A model generated the notes under the pieces. The model did not search any database. It saw only the letters and a list, made by a program, of their open reading frames with translations, and was not told the DNA's origin. Of a DNA stretch of 16,558 bases, positions 6,456 to 13,302 are shown one piece after another. The position numbers and the translations under genes are program-made. Origin of the DNA: Alphaproteobacteria bacterium UBA2784 (lineage in GTDB: Bacteria; Pseudomonadota; Alphaproteobacteria; Micropepsales; Micropepsaceae); NCBI GenBank assembly GCA_002352285.1, contig DEIC01000114.1, forward strand, positions 5,344-21,901. Reading direction: 5' to 3'. The first letter of the stretch is position 1, and each line of letters starts with the position of its first letter.

Positions 6456-8336
6456 TCAATTTTTTTCGGGGGTGATCTCGATCAGGATCTGGCGCGGCAT
6501 CACCTGATCGCCTGCCTTCACGTTGACAGATTTGATGGTGCCCGCTGCCGCCGCCTTGATCTCATGCTCCATCTTCATGGATTCAAGTGTGGCCAGCGTT
6601 GCGCCCTTCACTATCAGATCACCGGCGACAACCGCGACAGTCGTGATCTTGCCCGCCATGGGCGCACGCACAATGCCATCGCCGCCGTCATCCTTGCGTG
6701 CGGCGGCGCGATAGGTGACGTCTTCGAACATGGCTTCGCGATGGCGGGTGCGGATATGAATGTCTGTCCACGAGATTTTTGTGGCAGCTATGCCAGGCAA
6801 TGAACCGTGAAACACATTTCCTTTCACATCCTCCGCGCTGAAGGCAAAGCGGGAGACCTTCTCGTGTCCCTGATGACGATGGGCAACTGCCACGATAAAG
6901 CGCCGCCCGTGTGATGAACTCCACCCCACGCCTGCTTCGGCACAAAGCGCCAAGGCGGCGGCGCGCGCCATCACGTCATCCGGCGCCTGCATCGGCGCGC
7001 GGCGCGACAGCCAGCCAATATCGACACCACCCTGCGCGAATGCCGCATCCTCCAGAATGTGAACCAGAAGGCCGCGATTGGTCACAAGCCCGCCAATGCT
7101 GTCTTCCGAAAGCGCCTGGGCGAGTTTCGCGCGCGCTTCATCGCGCGTGGGCGCGCTCGCAATGATCTTGGCGAGCATTGAATCGTAATGACCGCTGACG
7201 GCAACGCCCGGCCCCTTGTCCACGCGGACCATGTCGCCAACATCGAACTGCGCCAGATTCCCGATCTGCGGTTTGTAACTGTCAGCGGGGTCTTCAGCGC
7301 ACAGGCGCGCTTCGATGGCATGGCCGCACAATTTGATGTCCGATTGCGCAAAGGGCAGGGGCTTGCCCATCGCCACATCGAACTGCAGCCGGATCAGGTT
7401 CAGGCCCGTCACCGCCTCCGTCACCGGATGTTCCACCTGAATGCGCGTATTCATCTCAAGGAAGTAGAACGCGCCCGACGGCTCGACCAGAAACTCAACC
7501 GTGCCTGCATTCACGTAGTTGACTGCGCGGGCCAGCCGCACGGCGGCCTCGCCCATCGCCGCGCGCGTCGCATCGGCAAGGCCGGGTGCGGGCGCCTCCT
7601 CAATGATTTTCTGGTTGCGGCGCTGCACAGAGCAATCGCGCTCGAACATGTGCACCACATGTCCCGCCGCATCGCCAAAAACCTGCACTTCGATATGGCG
7701 CGCGCCGGAAAGCGCCCGCTCCAGTATCATGCGATCCGAGCCAAAGGCCGACAACGCCTCGCGCCGCGCCGCCGCCAGCAGGGCGGGAAACTCGGCCTCA
7801 GCGGAAACCACGCGCTGGCCGCGCCCGCCGCCACCCATGGAGGCCTTGAGCAGAACAGGAAAGCCGACGCGTTTGGCCTCGGCCAGCAACTTGCCGTCGC
7901 TCTGCTCGTCGCCGTCATAGCCGTCGATCACCGGAACCTTGGCCTGCCGCGCAATCGCCTTGGCGGCGCCCTTGTCGGCCATCGCTGCGATGGCAGCCGG
8001 CGAGGGCCCGATCCACACCAGACCAGCTTCCACGACAGCACGCGCAAATGCGTCGTTCTCGGACAGGAAACCATAGCCGGGATGGATCGCCTCCGCACCC
8101 ATGCGCCGGGCGGCATCAATAATGGCCGCACCATTGAGATAGGATGCGGCGGGCGCAGCCCCGCCAATGTTCACAATCTCAAATCCTTGCCCATCCCAAT
8201 CGCGCGCGTCCGCATCTGACGTGGCGACGATGGCGCGCAAGCCGATGGCCCTGGCCTCGCGCCCAATGCGAAGCGCAATCTCGCCGCGATTGGCGATCAG
8301 GACGGAGCGGAACGGGCGGCAGACAGCATCGCTCAT
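6456..8336 (-). CDS. Acyl-CoA carboxylase alpha subunit (biotin carboxylase plus biotin carrier)
   Basis: A 626-residue subunit that carboxylates its own biotin with ATP and bicarbonate and delivers the carboxyl group to the beta subunit. The N-terminal part is biotin carboxylase: VLIANRGEIALR (12-23), IHPGYGFLSEN (84-94), the ATP-grasp glycine loop KASMGGGGRG (164-173), FERDCSVQRRNQKI (231-244) and EMNTRIQVEHPVTE (294-307). The C-terminal biotinyl domain carries ESMKMEH with biotin-accepting Lys588. The usual AMKM/SMKM setting is intact, so the enzyme looks complete. It starts in an ATGA overlap with the upstream dehydrogenase. Its partner is the beta subunit encoded first in the operon. Methylcrotonyl-CoA and geranyl-CoA carboxylase alpha subunits share this plan; the interleaved order favours an AtuF-like role, and propionyl-CoA is less likely. 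Confidence 0.93.
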   Translation of the reverse strand: MSDAVCRPFRSVLIANRGEIALRIGREARAIGLRAIVATSDADARDWDGQGFEIVNIGGAAPAASYLNGAAIIDAARRMGAEAIHPGYGFLSENDAFARAVVEAGLVWIGPSPAAIAAMADKGAAKAIARQAKVPVIDGYDGDEQSDGKLLAEAKRVGFPVLLKASMGGGGRGQRVVSAEAEFPALLAAARREALSAFGSDRMILERALSGARHIEVQVFGDAAGHVVHMFERDCSVQRRNQKIIEEAPAPGLADATRAAMGEAAVRLARAVNYVNAGTVEFLVEPSGAFYFLEMNTRIQVEHPVTEAVTGLNLIRLQFDVAMGKPLPFAQSDIKLCGHAIEARLCAEDPADSYKPQIGNLAQFDVGDMVRVDKGPGVAVSGHYDSMLAKIIASAPTRDEARAKLAQALSEDSIGGLVTNRGLLVHILEDAAFAQGGVDIGWLSRRAPMQAPDDVMARAAALALCAEAGVGWSSSHGRRFIVAVAHRHQGHEKVSRFAFSAEDVKGNVFHGSLPGIAATKISWTDIHIRTRHREAMFEDVTYRAAARKDDGGDGIVRAPMAGKITTVAVVAGDLIVKGATLATLESMKMEHEIKAAAAGTIKSVNVKAGDQVMPRQILIEITPEKN

Positions 8337-9493
8337 GGCTTGGGCGCGCCCGCGTTGCGCGCCATATGGCGCGAGATGATCTGCAGCATGATCTCATCCG
8401 CCCCGCCGCCGATCGACGCCAAACGCCCGTCGCGGTAGCGGCGCGAAATGCGCGTCTCGCTCATAAAGCCCATGCCACCCCAGAATTGCAGGCAGCTGTC
8501 ATTCACTTCCCGTTGCAGCCGCGCGGCCTTGAGTTTCGCCATCGAGGCGTTCAGCGTCATGTCCTCGCCCGCGACATAGCGTTCAACGGCGGCCCAGGTC
8601 AGCGCGCGCAACGCCTCCACTTCGGTCGCCAGCTCCGCCAGCCGGAACTGCACATACTGATTGTCATAGATGGCGCGGCCAAAGGCCTTGCGCTCGCGCG
8701 TGTACGCCATGGTCTCGGCAATCGCCGCGTCCATGCCGGTCAGTGCGGCCAGTGCCGCATAAAGCCGCTCCTCCTGGAACTGCACCATCTGATAGGTAAA
8801 GCCCATGCCCTCGTCGCCGATGCGGAAACGCTGCGGCACGCGCACGGCATCGAAATGGATCTGCGCCGTATCGGATGAATGCATACCCAGCTTGTCCAGC
8901 GTGCGCGCCACCGTCACGCCCTTTGACTTCATGGGCAGGCAGATCAGGCTTTTGTTGCGGTGGGCGGGGCCATCACCCGTGTTGGCCAGAAGGCACATCC
9001 AGTCGGCCTGCGCGCCGTTGGTCGTCCACATCTTGCCGCCGTCGATGATGTAATCATCGCCATCCTTGCGCGCGACGGTGCGGATCGAAGCGACATCGCT
9101 GCCCGCACCCACTTCAGAAACGCCAAGGCAGGCGACATAGCGCCCTTCGATGGACGGGCGCAGGAACTCCTCGCGCACGGCGTCATTGCCGAAACGGGCA
9201 AGGGCAGGCGTTGACATCTCGGTCTGCACCGCAATCGCCATCGGCACGCCGCCGCACTGGATGTGGCCCAGCGCCTCGCTGAAGACGGCGGCATAGGAAT
9301 AATCAAGGCCCAACCCGCCGAATTTCTCCGGCTTGTTGATGCCCAGAAAGCCGAGCTTTCCCATTTTTCCGAACACTTCATGCGCAGGAAAGCGCCCGGC
9401 CTTTTCCCACGCATCGACATGCGGATTGATCTCCGCATCAATGAACTTGATGACGTTTTCTTTGAGCGCGCGGTGCTGTTCGGTGAGTTTCAT
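8333..9493 (-). CDS. Acyl-CoA dehydrogenase (operon copy 2), AtuD/citronellyl-CoA dehydrogenase-like
   Basis: A 386-residue FAD acyl-CoA dehydrogenase. Blocks include LGINKPEKFGGLGLDYSY, GVSEVGAGSD (numbered from MKLT, about 124-133), KMWTTNGAQADW, DTAQIHFDAVRVPQR, and WGGMGFMSETRISRRYRDGRL. The MCAD-type Glu position is Gly (SIGGGADEIM), while Glu242 in QEERLY matches the catalytic Glu of the isovaleryl-CoA type. The GVPMAIAVQTEMSTPALARFG stretch and overall length resemble, from memory, citronellyl-CoA dehydrogenases (AtuD), which would feed the adjacent carboxylase. It lies between the two carboxylase genes: start next to the beta-subunit stop, end overlapping the alpha-subunit start (ATGA). 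ATG 9493 is chosen; GTG 9502 is in frame and overlaps the upstream stop as GTGA. Dehydrogenase identity is firm; the AtuD-like substrate is tentative. Confidence 0.92.
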   Translation of the reverse strand: MKLTEQHRALKENVIKFIDAEINPHVDAWEKAGRFPAHEVFGKMGKLGFLGINKPEKFGGLGLDYSYAAVFSEALGHIQCGGVPMAIAVQTEMSTPALARFGNDAVREEFLRPSIEGRYVACLGVSEVGAGSDVASIRTVARKDGDDYIIDGGKMWTTNGAQADWMCLLANTGDGPAHRNKSLICLPMKSKGVTVARTLDKLGMHSSDTAQIHFDAVRVPQRFRIGDEGMGFTYQMVQFQEERLYAALAALTGMDAAIAETMAYTRERKAFGRAIYDNQYVQFRLAELATEVEALRALTWAAVERYVAGEDMTLNASMAKLKAARLQREVNDSCLQFWGGMGFMSETRISRRYRDGRLASIGGGADEIMLQIISRHMARNAGAPKP

Positions 9494-9498
9494 GGCGA

Positions 9499-11106
9499 TC
9501 ACATGCGGGCAACGCCAAAGCTGGACGGATAAAGCCTGCGCTCCCGCCCGCTTTTGCAGATGGAAAGGCAGAACGAAACGATCTTGCGGCTGTCGCGCGG
9601 ATCAATGATGCCGTCGTCCCACAGCCGCGCAGTGGCGAACAGGGCGGTTGATTCCTTGTCATAGAGATCGACGATGAACTTTGCCTGCGCATCCAGCGTG
9701 GCGCGGTCAACCTCCTTGCCCGCGCGTTTGGCCCCTTCTTCGGCAATGATGGTCATCACCTTGGCGGCCTGATCGCCGCCCATCACCGATACGCGGTTGT
9801 TGGGCCAGGCAAAGATGAAATCGGGATCAAAGGCGCGCCCGCACATGCCGTAATTGCCCGCGCCGAACGAGCCGCCGATATGCAGCGTGATCTTGGGAAC
9901 CTGCGCATTGGCAACCGCCTGGATCATCTTCGATCCGTGCTTGACGATGCCGTCCTCCTCCGCCTGCTTGCCGACCAGATAGCCTGTCGTGTTCTGGAGG
10001 AAGAGGAGAGGAACGCCCGTCTGCGCGCACATCTGGATGAACTGCGCAGCCTTGGCCGCACCTTCCGTATCAATCGGGCCATTATTGCCGATGATGCCGA
10101 TGGCGTGGCCGTCAATCGCCGCGCGCCCCACCACCGTGTGCGGCCCGAAGGCGGGTTTGAAGTCAAGAAAGTCGGAATCATCGACGATACGCGCAATCAC
10201 TTCGCGCACGTCATAGGGCTTGCGGTAGTCAACGGGTACGACGCCCAGAAGTTCTTCGGAATCATAACGCGGCGGCGCCCCGCAGGCGCGCGCGACTGGC
10301 GCATAGTTGAGCTTGGCCATCACCTCGCGCGCGATGCGGATGCCATCGGCATCGTCCTCGGCCATGTACTCGGCAAGGCCGGAGATGTGATAGTGCATCT
10401 CTGCGCCGCCCAATTCCTCGTCGGTGGCAATCTCGCCCGTGGCGGCCTTCAAGAGCGGCGGCCCGGCGAGAAAAATTTTCGAGCGCCCGCGCACCACAAT
10501 CACATGATCCGATAATCCCGGCTGATAGGCGCCGCCTGCGGTGGAGCTGCCATGCACTAGCGAGATCACGGGAATGCCCGCCGCCGAGAGACGCGCAAGG
10601 TTTGCAAAACTGCGCCCGCCTTTGATGAAAAGCTCTGACTGGCGCAACAGGTTCGCGCCAGCACTCTCCACCATCTGCAGATAGGGGAGTTTCTGGTTCA
10701 GCGCGATTTCCTGCGCGCGCAAACCTTTCTCAAGGCCCATCGGCGTGGCGGCGCCACCCTTGATCGCGCTGTCGGACGCGCTGACCACACAGGTCACACC
10801 GCCGACAACGCCGATGCCGACAATGTTGCCGCCACCAGAAACATTGTCCTTGCCGTCATCGTCATGCATGCCAAGCCCGGCAAGCGTTGAAAGCTCGATG
10901 AAGGGCGCGCCGCGATCAAGGATCAGGTCCACGCGGTCGCGCGGCGGCAATTGTCCGCGTTCGGAAAATTTCTTGCGGGCTTTTTCGGAATGGGCGCGCA
11001 CCATCGCCTCCAGCTGCCGCACCTGCGCCAGCAGCGCCAGTTGCTGTGCGCGATTCTGGGCAAAGGCGGGCGAGGCCGTATCAATGGTGCTTTCAATAAT
11101 GGGCAT
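9499..11106 (-). CDS. Acyl-CoA carboxylase beta subunit (carboxyltransferase; geranyl-/methylcrotonyl-CoA type)
   Basis: A 535-residue carboxyltransferase that moves the carboxyl group from biotin to the acyl-CoA, in the crotonase-like fold. The N-terminal half has the CoA-side motif GSSTAGGAYQPGLSD (186-200) and IFLAGPPLLKAATGE (211-225); the C-terminal half has NNGPI, FLQNTTGYLVG (369-379) and the oxyanion segment GGSFGAGNYGMCGRAF (411-426). Length and the FLAGPPLLKAATGE block match methylcrotonyl- and geranyl-CoA carboxylases rather than propionyl-CoA enzymes. ELGGAEMHYHISGLAEYMAEDDADG looks closer, from memory, to the geranyl-CoA (AtuC) side. It is the first gene of the five-gene operon, with a poor ribosome site, and a terminator of the membrane-protein gene lies about 60 bp upstream. 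Enzyme class is firm; exact substrate is not. Confidence 0.92.
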   Translation of the reverse strand: MPIIESTIDTASPAFAQNRAQQLALLAQVRQLEAMVRAHSEKARKKFSERGQLPPRDRVDLILDRGAPFIELSTLAGLGMHDDDGKDNVSGGGNIVGIGVVGGVTCVVSASDSAIKGGAATPMGLEKGLRAQEIALNQKLPYLQMVESAGANLLRQSELFIKGGRSFANLARLSAAGIPVISLVHGSSTAGGAYQPGLSDHVIVVRGRSKIFLAGPPLLKAATGEIATDEELGGAEMHYHISGLAEYMAEDDADGIRIAREVMAKLNYAPVARACGAPPRYDSEELLGVVPVDYRKPYDVREVIARIVDDSDFLDFKPAFGPHTVVGRAAIDGHAIGIIGNNGPIDTEGAAKAAQFIQMCAQTGVPLLFLQNTTGYLVGKQAEEDGIVKHGSKMIQAVANAQVPKITLHIGGSFGAGNYGMCGRAFDPDFIFAWPNNRVSVMGGDQAAKVMTIIAEEGAKRAGKEVDRATLDAQAKFIVDLYDKESTALFATARLWDDGIIDPRDSRKIVSFCLSICKSGRERRLYPSSFGVARM

Positions 11107-11162
11107 GGAGAGCCGGAAGCTGAGCCGAGTGTTTCGACCGTAAGCTTGTCATCACCCTCCGC

Positions 11163-11195
11163 CAAAGCAAAGGGGCAGGCGTTGTGCCTGCCCCT
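11163..11195 (-). terminator. Rho-independent terminator after the membrane-protein gene
   Basis: On the minus strand a perfect 10-bp stem (11195-11186 with 11180-11171) around the loop ACAAC is followed by TTTGCTTT (11170-11163). It lies 44 bases past the stop of the small membrane gene and separates it from the carboxylase operon, which must then have its own promoter within 11107-11170; I see no convincing -35/-10 pair there. On the plus strand the hairpin has no T-tract. Confidence 0.8.
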
Positions 11196-11238
11196 CGCAT
11201 CTGCCGCGCGAAGCGGCAACGTAGCGTCAAGTGATGGA

Positions 11239-11601
11239 TCAGCCCATCATGCCAGCCAGCACGCCGCCGACAGCGGCAAGGGCCGCTGCGATCAGGATGC
11301 CGACAAGGAACGGGCCGATGCCAAAGAAGAACATGCCCGTGAAAATGAGAACGATCAGGATGGCGACGATGCCGCTCAAGATGCCGTAGATGACACCGGC
11401 GATGGCGCCTTCAATGGCATTGGCGACCAGATCAGTCGTCTTCTTCCAGTTGACGGCCAGAAAGCCGACGCCAACCGCGATCACATAGCCGAGATAGGCA
11501 AGCGCGGCCATTCCAGTCAGATTGACGAGAACGCCCAGCACGATTGCTGCGACAACACCAAAAATGGCGGCTTTGATAGCCGTCTGAGAAACTCCGCCCA
11601 T
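11239..11601 (-). CDS. Small hydrophobic membrane protein of unknown function
   Basis: A 120-residue, very hydrophobic protein with about four membrane helices, near residues 8-27, 30-50, 62-88 and 92-117, joined by short loops. The only strongly polar stretch is NWKKTTDLV (51-59) between helices 2 and 3. It is rich in Gly, Ala, Ile and Val, with GxxxG-like spacing. No signal-peptide cleavage site, cysteine or catalytic motif is seen. The start is supported by AGGTGA just before ATG 11601. It is a single-gene unit with its own strong terminator, divergent from the TPR gene. I do not recognise the family and can only say inner-membrane protein. Confidence 0.8.
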   Translation of the reverse strand: MGGVSQTAIKAAIFGVVAAIVLGVLVNLTGMAALAYLGYVIAVGVGFLAVNWKKTTDLVANAIEGAIAGVIYGILSGIVAILIVLIFTGMFFFGIGPFLVGILIAAALAAVGGVLAGMMG

Positions 11602-11604
11602 GGT

Positions 11605-11610
11605 TCACCT
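11605..11610 (-). promoter_or_regulatory. Shine-Dalgarno AGGTGA of the membrane-protein gene
   Basis: AGGTGA on the minus strand, three bases before ATG 11601. It is one of the better ribosome sites in the window and fixes this start. Confidence 0.6.
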
Positions 11611-11780
11611 GTCAGGTTTAAAAGACGCTCCCCGCGCCACCGGCTGCAATCCACACTGATTTGCGCCATCTTGGCAAGCCCGCTCCTGCTACAGAACTGT
11701 CGGCCCCGCCCGGCCTTCGCATGTGCAGCATGGCAGACAGTCTGAAGGGCGGCGTAGCGTCAGCCGCCAATCAGGCCATA

Positions 11781-12665
11781 ATGGAGGACGACAATTTGGC
11801 CGACCCCGATTCGATGCTGATCAATTTCTCCGACATTCCCGGTTCGCGCGCCCGGCTGGAGCGTCATGCCGCCTCGGCCCGCGCCCAGGGCGACCGCGCG
11901 CTGGAGGCAGAATTTCTTACCCAGATCGCCCGCTGTCAGGGCTTGCAGCGCGACTTTGAAGGCGCGATGGCAACACTCGACAAAGCGGTGGAATTGGGCA
12001 CGGCGCGCCCGCGCTTTCTGGCGCGCGTGGCCATAGAGCGCGGCCGCGTGCTGCGCAGCTCGGGCAAGGCGGATGCGGCCCGTCCCTATTTCGAGCTCGC
12101 CATGACCGAAGCCGAACGCGCCAGCGATGAAGACCTGACGCTTGATGCGTTGCACATGGTGGCGCTGGTGGCGCCGCGCGACGAAAGCCTTGCCATCGTT
12201 GCGCGCGGCCTTGCCATGGCAGAGCGTTCCGGCTCACCGCGCGCCCTCCACTGGGCAGGCGTCCTCAACAACAATGTCGGCTGGCTCTTCATGGGCGAGG
12301 GCAATTACGCCAAGGCCCACGCACATTTTGTGGCGGCGCGTGATGCCTATGTTGCCGAGCCTGCAAAACTGGAAACACAACGCATCGCAGAGCACATGAT
12401 CGGCATTGCGCTGCGCCATCTTGGTCGCGCGGCCGAGGCAGCGCCCTTGCAGGAGTCACTGGCGCAAGCCTGCGAGAAGGACGGCAAGCGTGATCCTTAC
12501 TTCGAGATGGAGGCTGCCGAGTGCCGCGCCGCACTGGGCGAGAGGGAGCGTGCGGCCCACTGGGCGTCACGCGCGCTGGAGCACAAAGAAAAACTCGACG
12601 GCGAAAACCCGGACTATGCCGTGCGCCTTCAGCGCATCATTGACGGCCAGCTGGCGGCGGAATAA
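11781..12665 (+). CDS. Tetratricopeptide-repeat (TPR) protein
   Basis: A 294-residue, soluble, Ala-rich all-helical protein with TPR-like helix pairs across its length. The clearest repeats are EFLTQIARCQGLQRDFEGAMATLDKAVEL and NNVGWLFMGEGNYAKAHAHFVAARDAY, with the G-Y/F-A pattern typical of TPRs; ERERAAHWASRALEHKEKL forms a last pair. Such proteins act as scaffolds for protein-protein contacts; no enzymatic motif is present. The start is uncertain: ATG 11781 has AGG at a good distance, while in-frame ATGs at 11721 and 11730 would add 17-20 residues of low-information sequence and lack a ribosome site. It is a single gene, divergent from the membrane protein and convergent with the acetyltransferase. 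The partner is unknown. Confidence 0.82.
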   Translation: MEDDNLADPDSMLINFSDIPGSRARLERHAASARAQGDRALEAEFLTQIARCQGLQRDFEGAMATLDKAVELGTARPRFLARVAIERGRVLRSSGKADAARPYFELAMTEAERASDEDLTLDALHMVALVAPRDESLAIVARGLAMAERSGSPRALHWAGVLNNNVGWLFMGEGNYAKAHAHFVAARDAYVAEPAKLETQRIAEHMIGIALRHLGRAAEAAPLQESLAQACEKDGKRDPYFEMEAAECRAALGERERAAHWASRALEHKEKLDGENPDYAVRLQRIIDGQLAAE

Positions 12666-12694
12666 GCGCGCTTGCATCAGCGCAACCTCCTCCG

Positions 12695-12712
12695 CTCACC
12701 CCGAGGGGAGAG
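12695..12712. repeat. Small imperfect hairpin between convergent genes
   Basis: CTC-A-CCC-CGAG-GGG-A-GAG can fold into a stem with one A-A mismatch and a CGAG loop, followed by a G and six A residues on the plus strand. There is no T-tract on the proper side for either gene, so it is a poor intrinsic terminator. It could be a single REP-like palindrome or a weak bidirectional transcript end. Confidence 0.35.
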
Positions 12713-12732
12713 GAAAAAATGCAATGAGGATG

Positions 12733-13302
12733 TCAGCCTGTCAGCTCCCGCACCATGAAAAGACGGCGCGACATATCAAGGCCGCTCTTCTCCTGCCGCT
12801 TCCACATGCGTTGATGTTCAGGGCCCCAGTTCTCGCGCGGCCATTCGCCAAATCCGCAGCGTGCATAGAAGGGGGCATTCCAGGCAACGTCGCGGAAGGT
12901 TGAAAGCGTGATGCGCGAAAAACCCCGACTGTGCGCGAGACGGCAGACCTCCTCCACCAGCGCGCGCCCGATGCCCTTGCCGCCCGCCTCGGGCACGACA
13001 TCGATTTCGATCAGATGGGCAAAGCCGTCGGCTGCACCCATTGCGGCAAAACCGACCGGCGCGTCCGCCAATTCCGCGATCAGCACATTGCCTTGGGCAA
13101 TCATCGTCTCGACTTCGGCATCGGGCGGGGCGTGATCGCCCTCGGCCAGTTCGGGCATGCCGATATCGCGAAACCGCACCGACGCGGCGCGTTCGATGCG
13201 GGCCATCATGCCCGCTTCGCCCGCGCGCGCCGTGCGGATCAGAAACTCTGTCAGTGGTGGAACTCGAAAAGACCCGCCGCGCCCATGCCGCCGCCAATGC
13301 AC
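12733..13302 (-). CDS. GNAT-family N-acetyltransferase
   Basis: GCN5-related acetyltransferase transferring acetyl from acetyl-CoA to an amine; the substrate is unknown. The fold runs from strand 1 (LIRTARAGEA) through LIEIDVVPEAGGKGIGRALVEEV, whose GGKGIG is the acetyl-CoA pyrophosphate loop, to WNAPFYARCGF near the C-terminus, the usual GNAT ending. Numbered from the GTG at 13302 it has 189 residues. The start is a problem: this GTG lies 52 bases inside the thiolase gene, and the only in-frame ATGs (13209, 13206) would remove strand 1. A CTG at 13242, just after the thiolase stop, would give the typical N-terminus MIRTARAGEA and may be the true start. It is probably co-transcribed with, and coupled to, the thiolase. 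Confidence 0.8.
   Translation of the reverse strand: MHWRRHGRGGSFRVPPLTEFLIRTARAGEAGMMARIERAASVRFRDIGMPELAEGDHAPPDAEVETMIAQGNVLIAELADAPVGFAAMGAADGFAHLIEIDVVPEAGGKGIGRALVEEVCRLAHSRGFSRITLSTFRDVAWNAPFYARCGFGEWPRENWGPEHQRMWKRQEKSGLDMSRRLFMVRELTG

Noticed and set aside
7188..8219. Open frame of 343 codons on the plus strand, opposite the biotin carboxylase
   Set aside because: A GC-rich antisense shadow of a clear biotin carboxylase; low-information composition and no motif.
4196..11106. Complete leucine/isovalerate (Liu) degradation operon
   Set aside because: No methylglutaconyl-CoA hydratase or HMG-CoA lyase, and a TetR rather than a MerR regulator nearby; the carboxylase features lean to the geranyl-CoA type.
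12695..12712. Intrinsic terminator for the TPR or GNAT gene
   Set aside because: The hairpin is followed by A residues, not T, on the plus strand, and by no T-tract on the minus strand; kept only as a small repeat.
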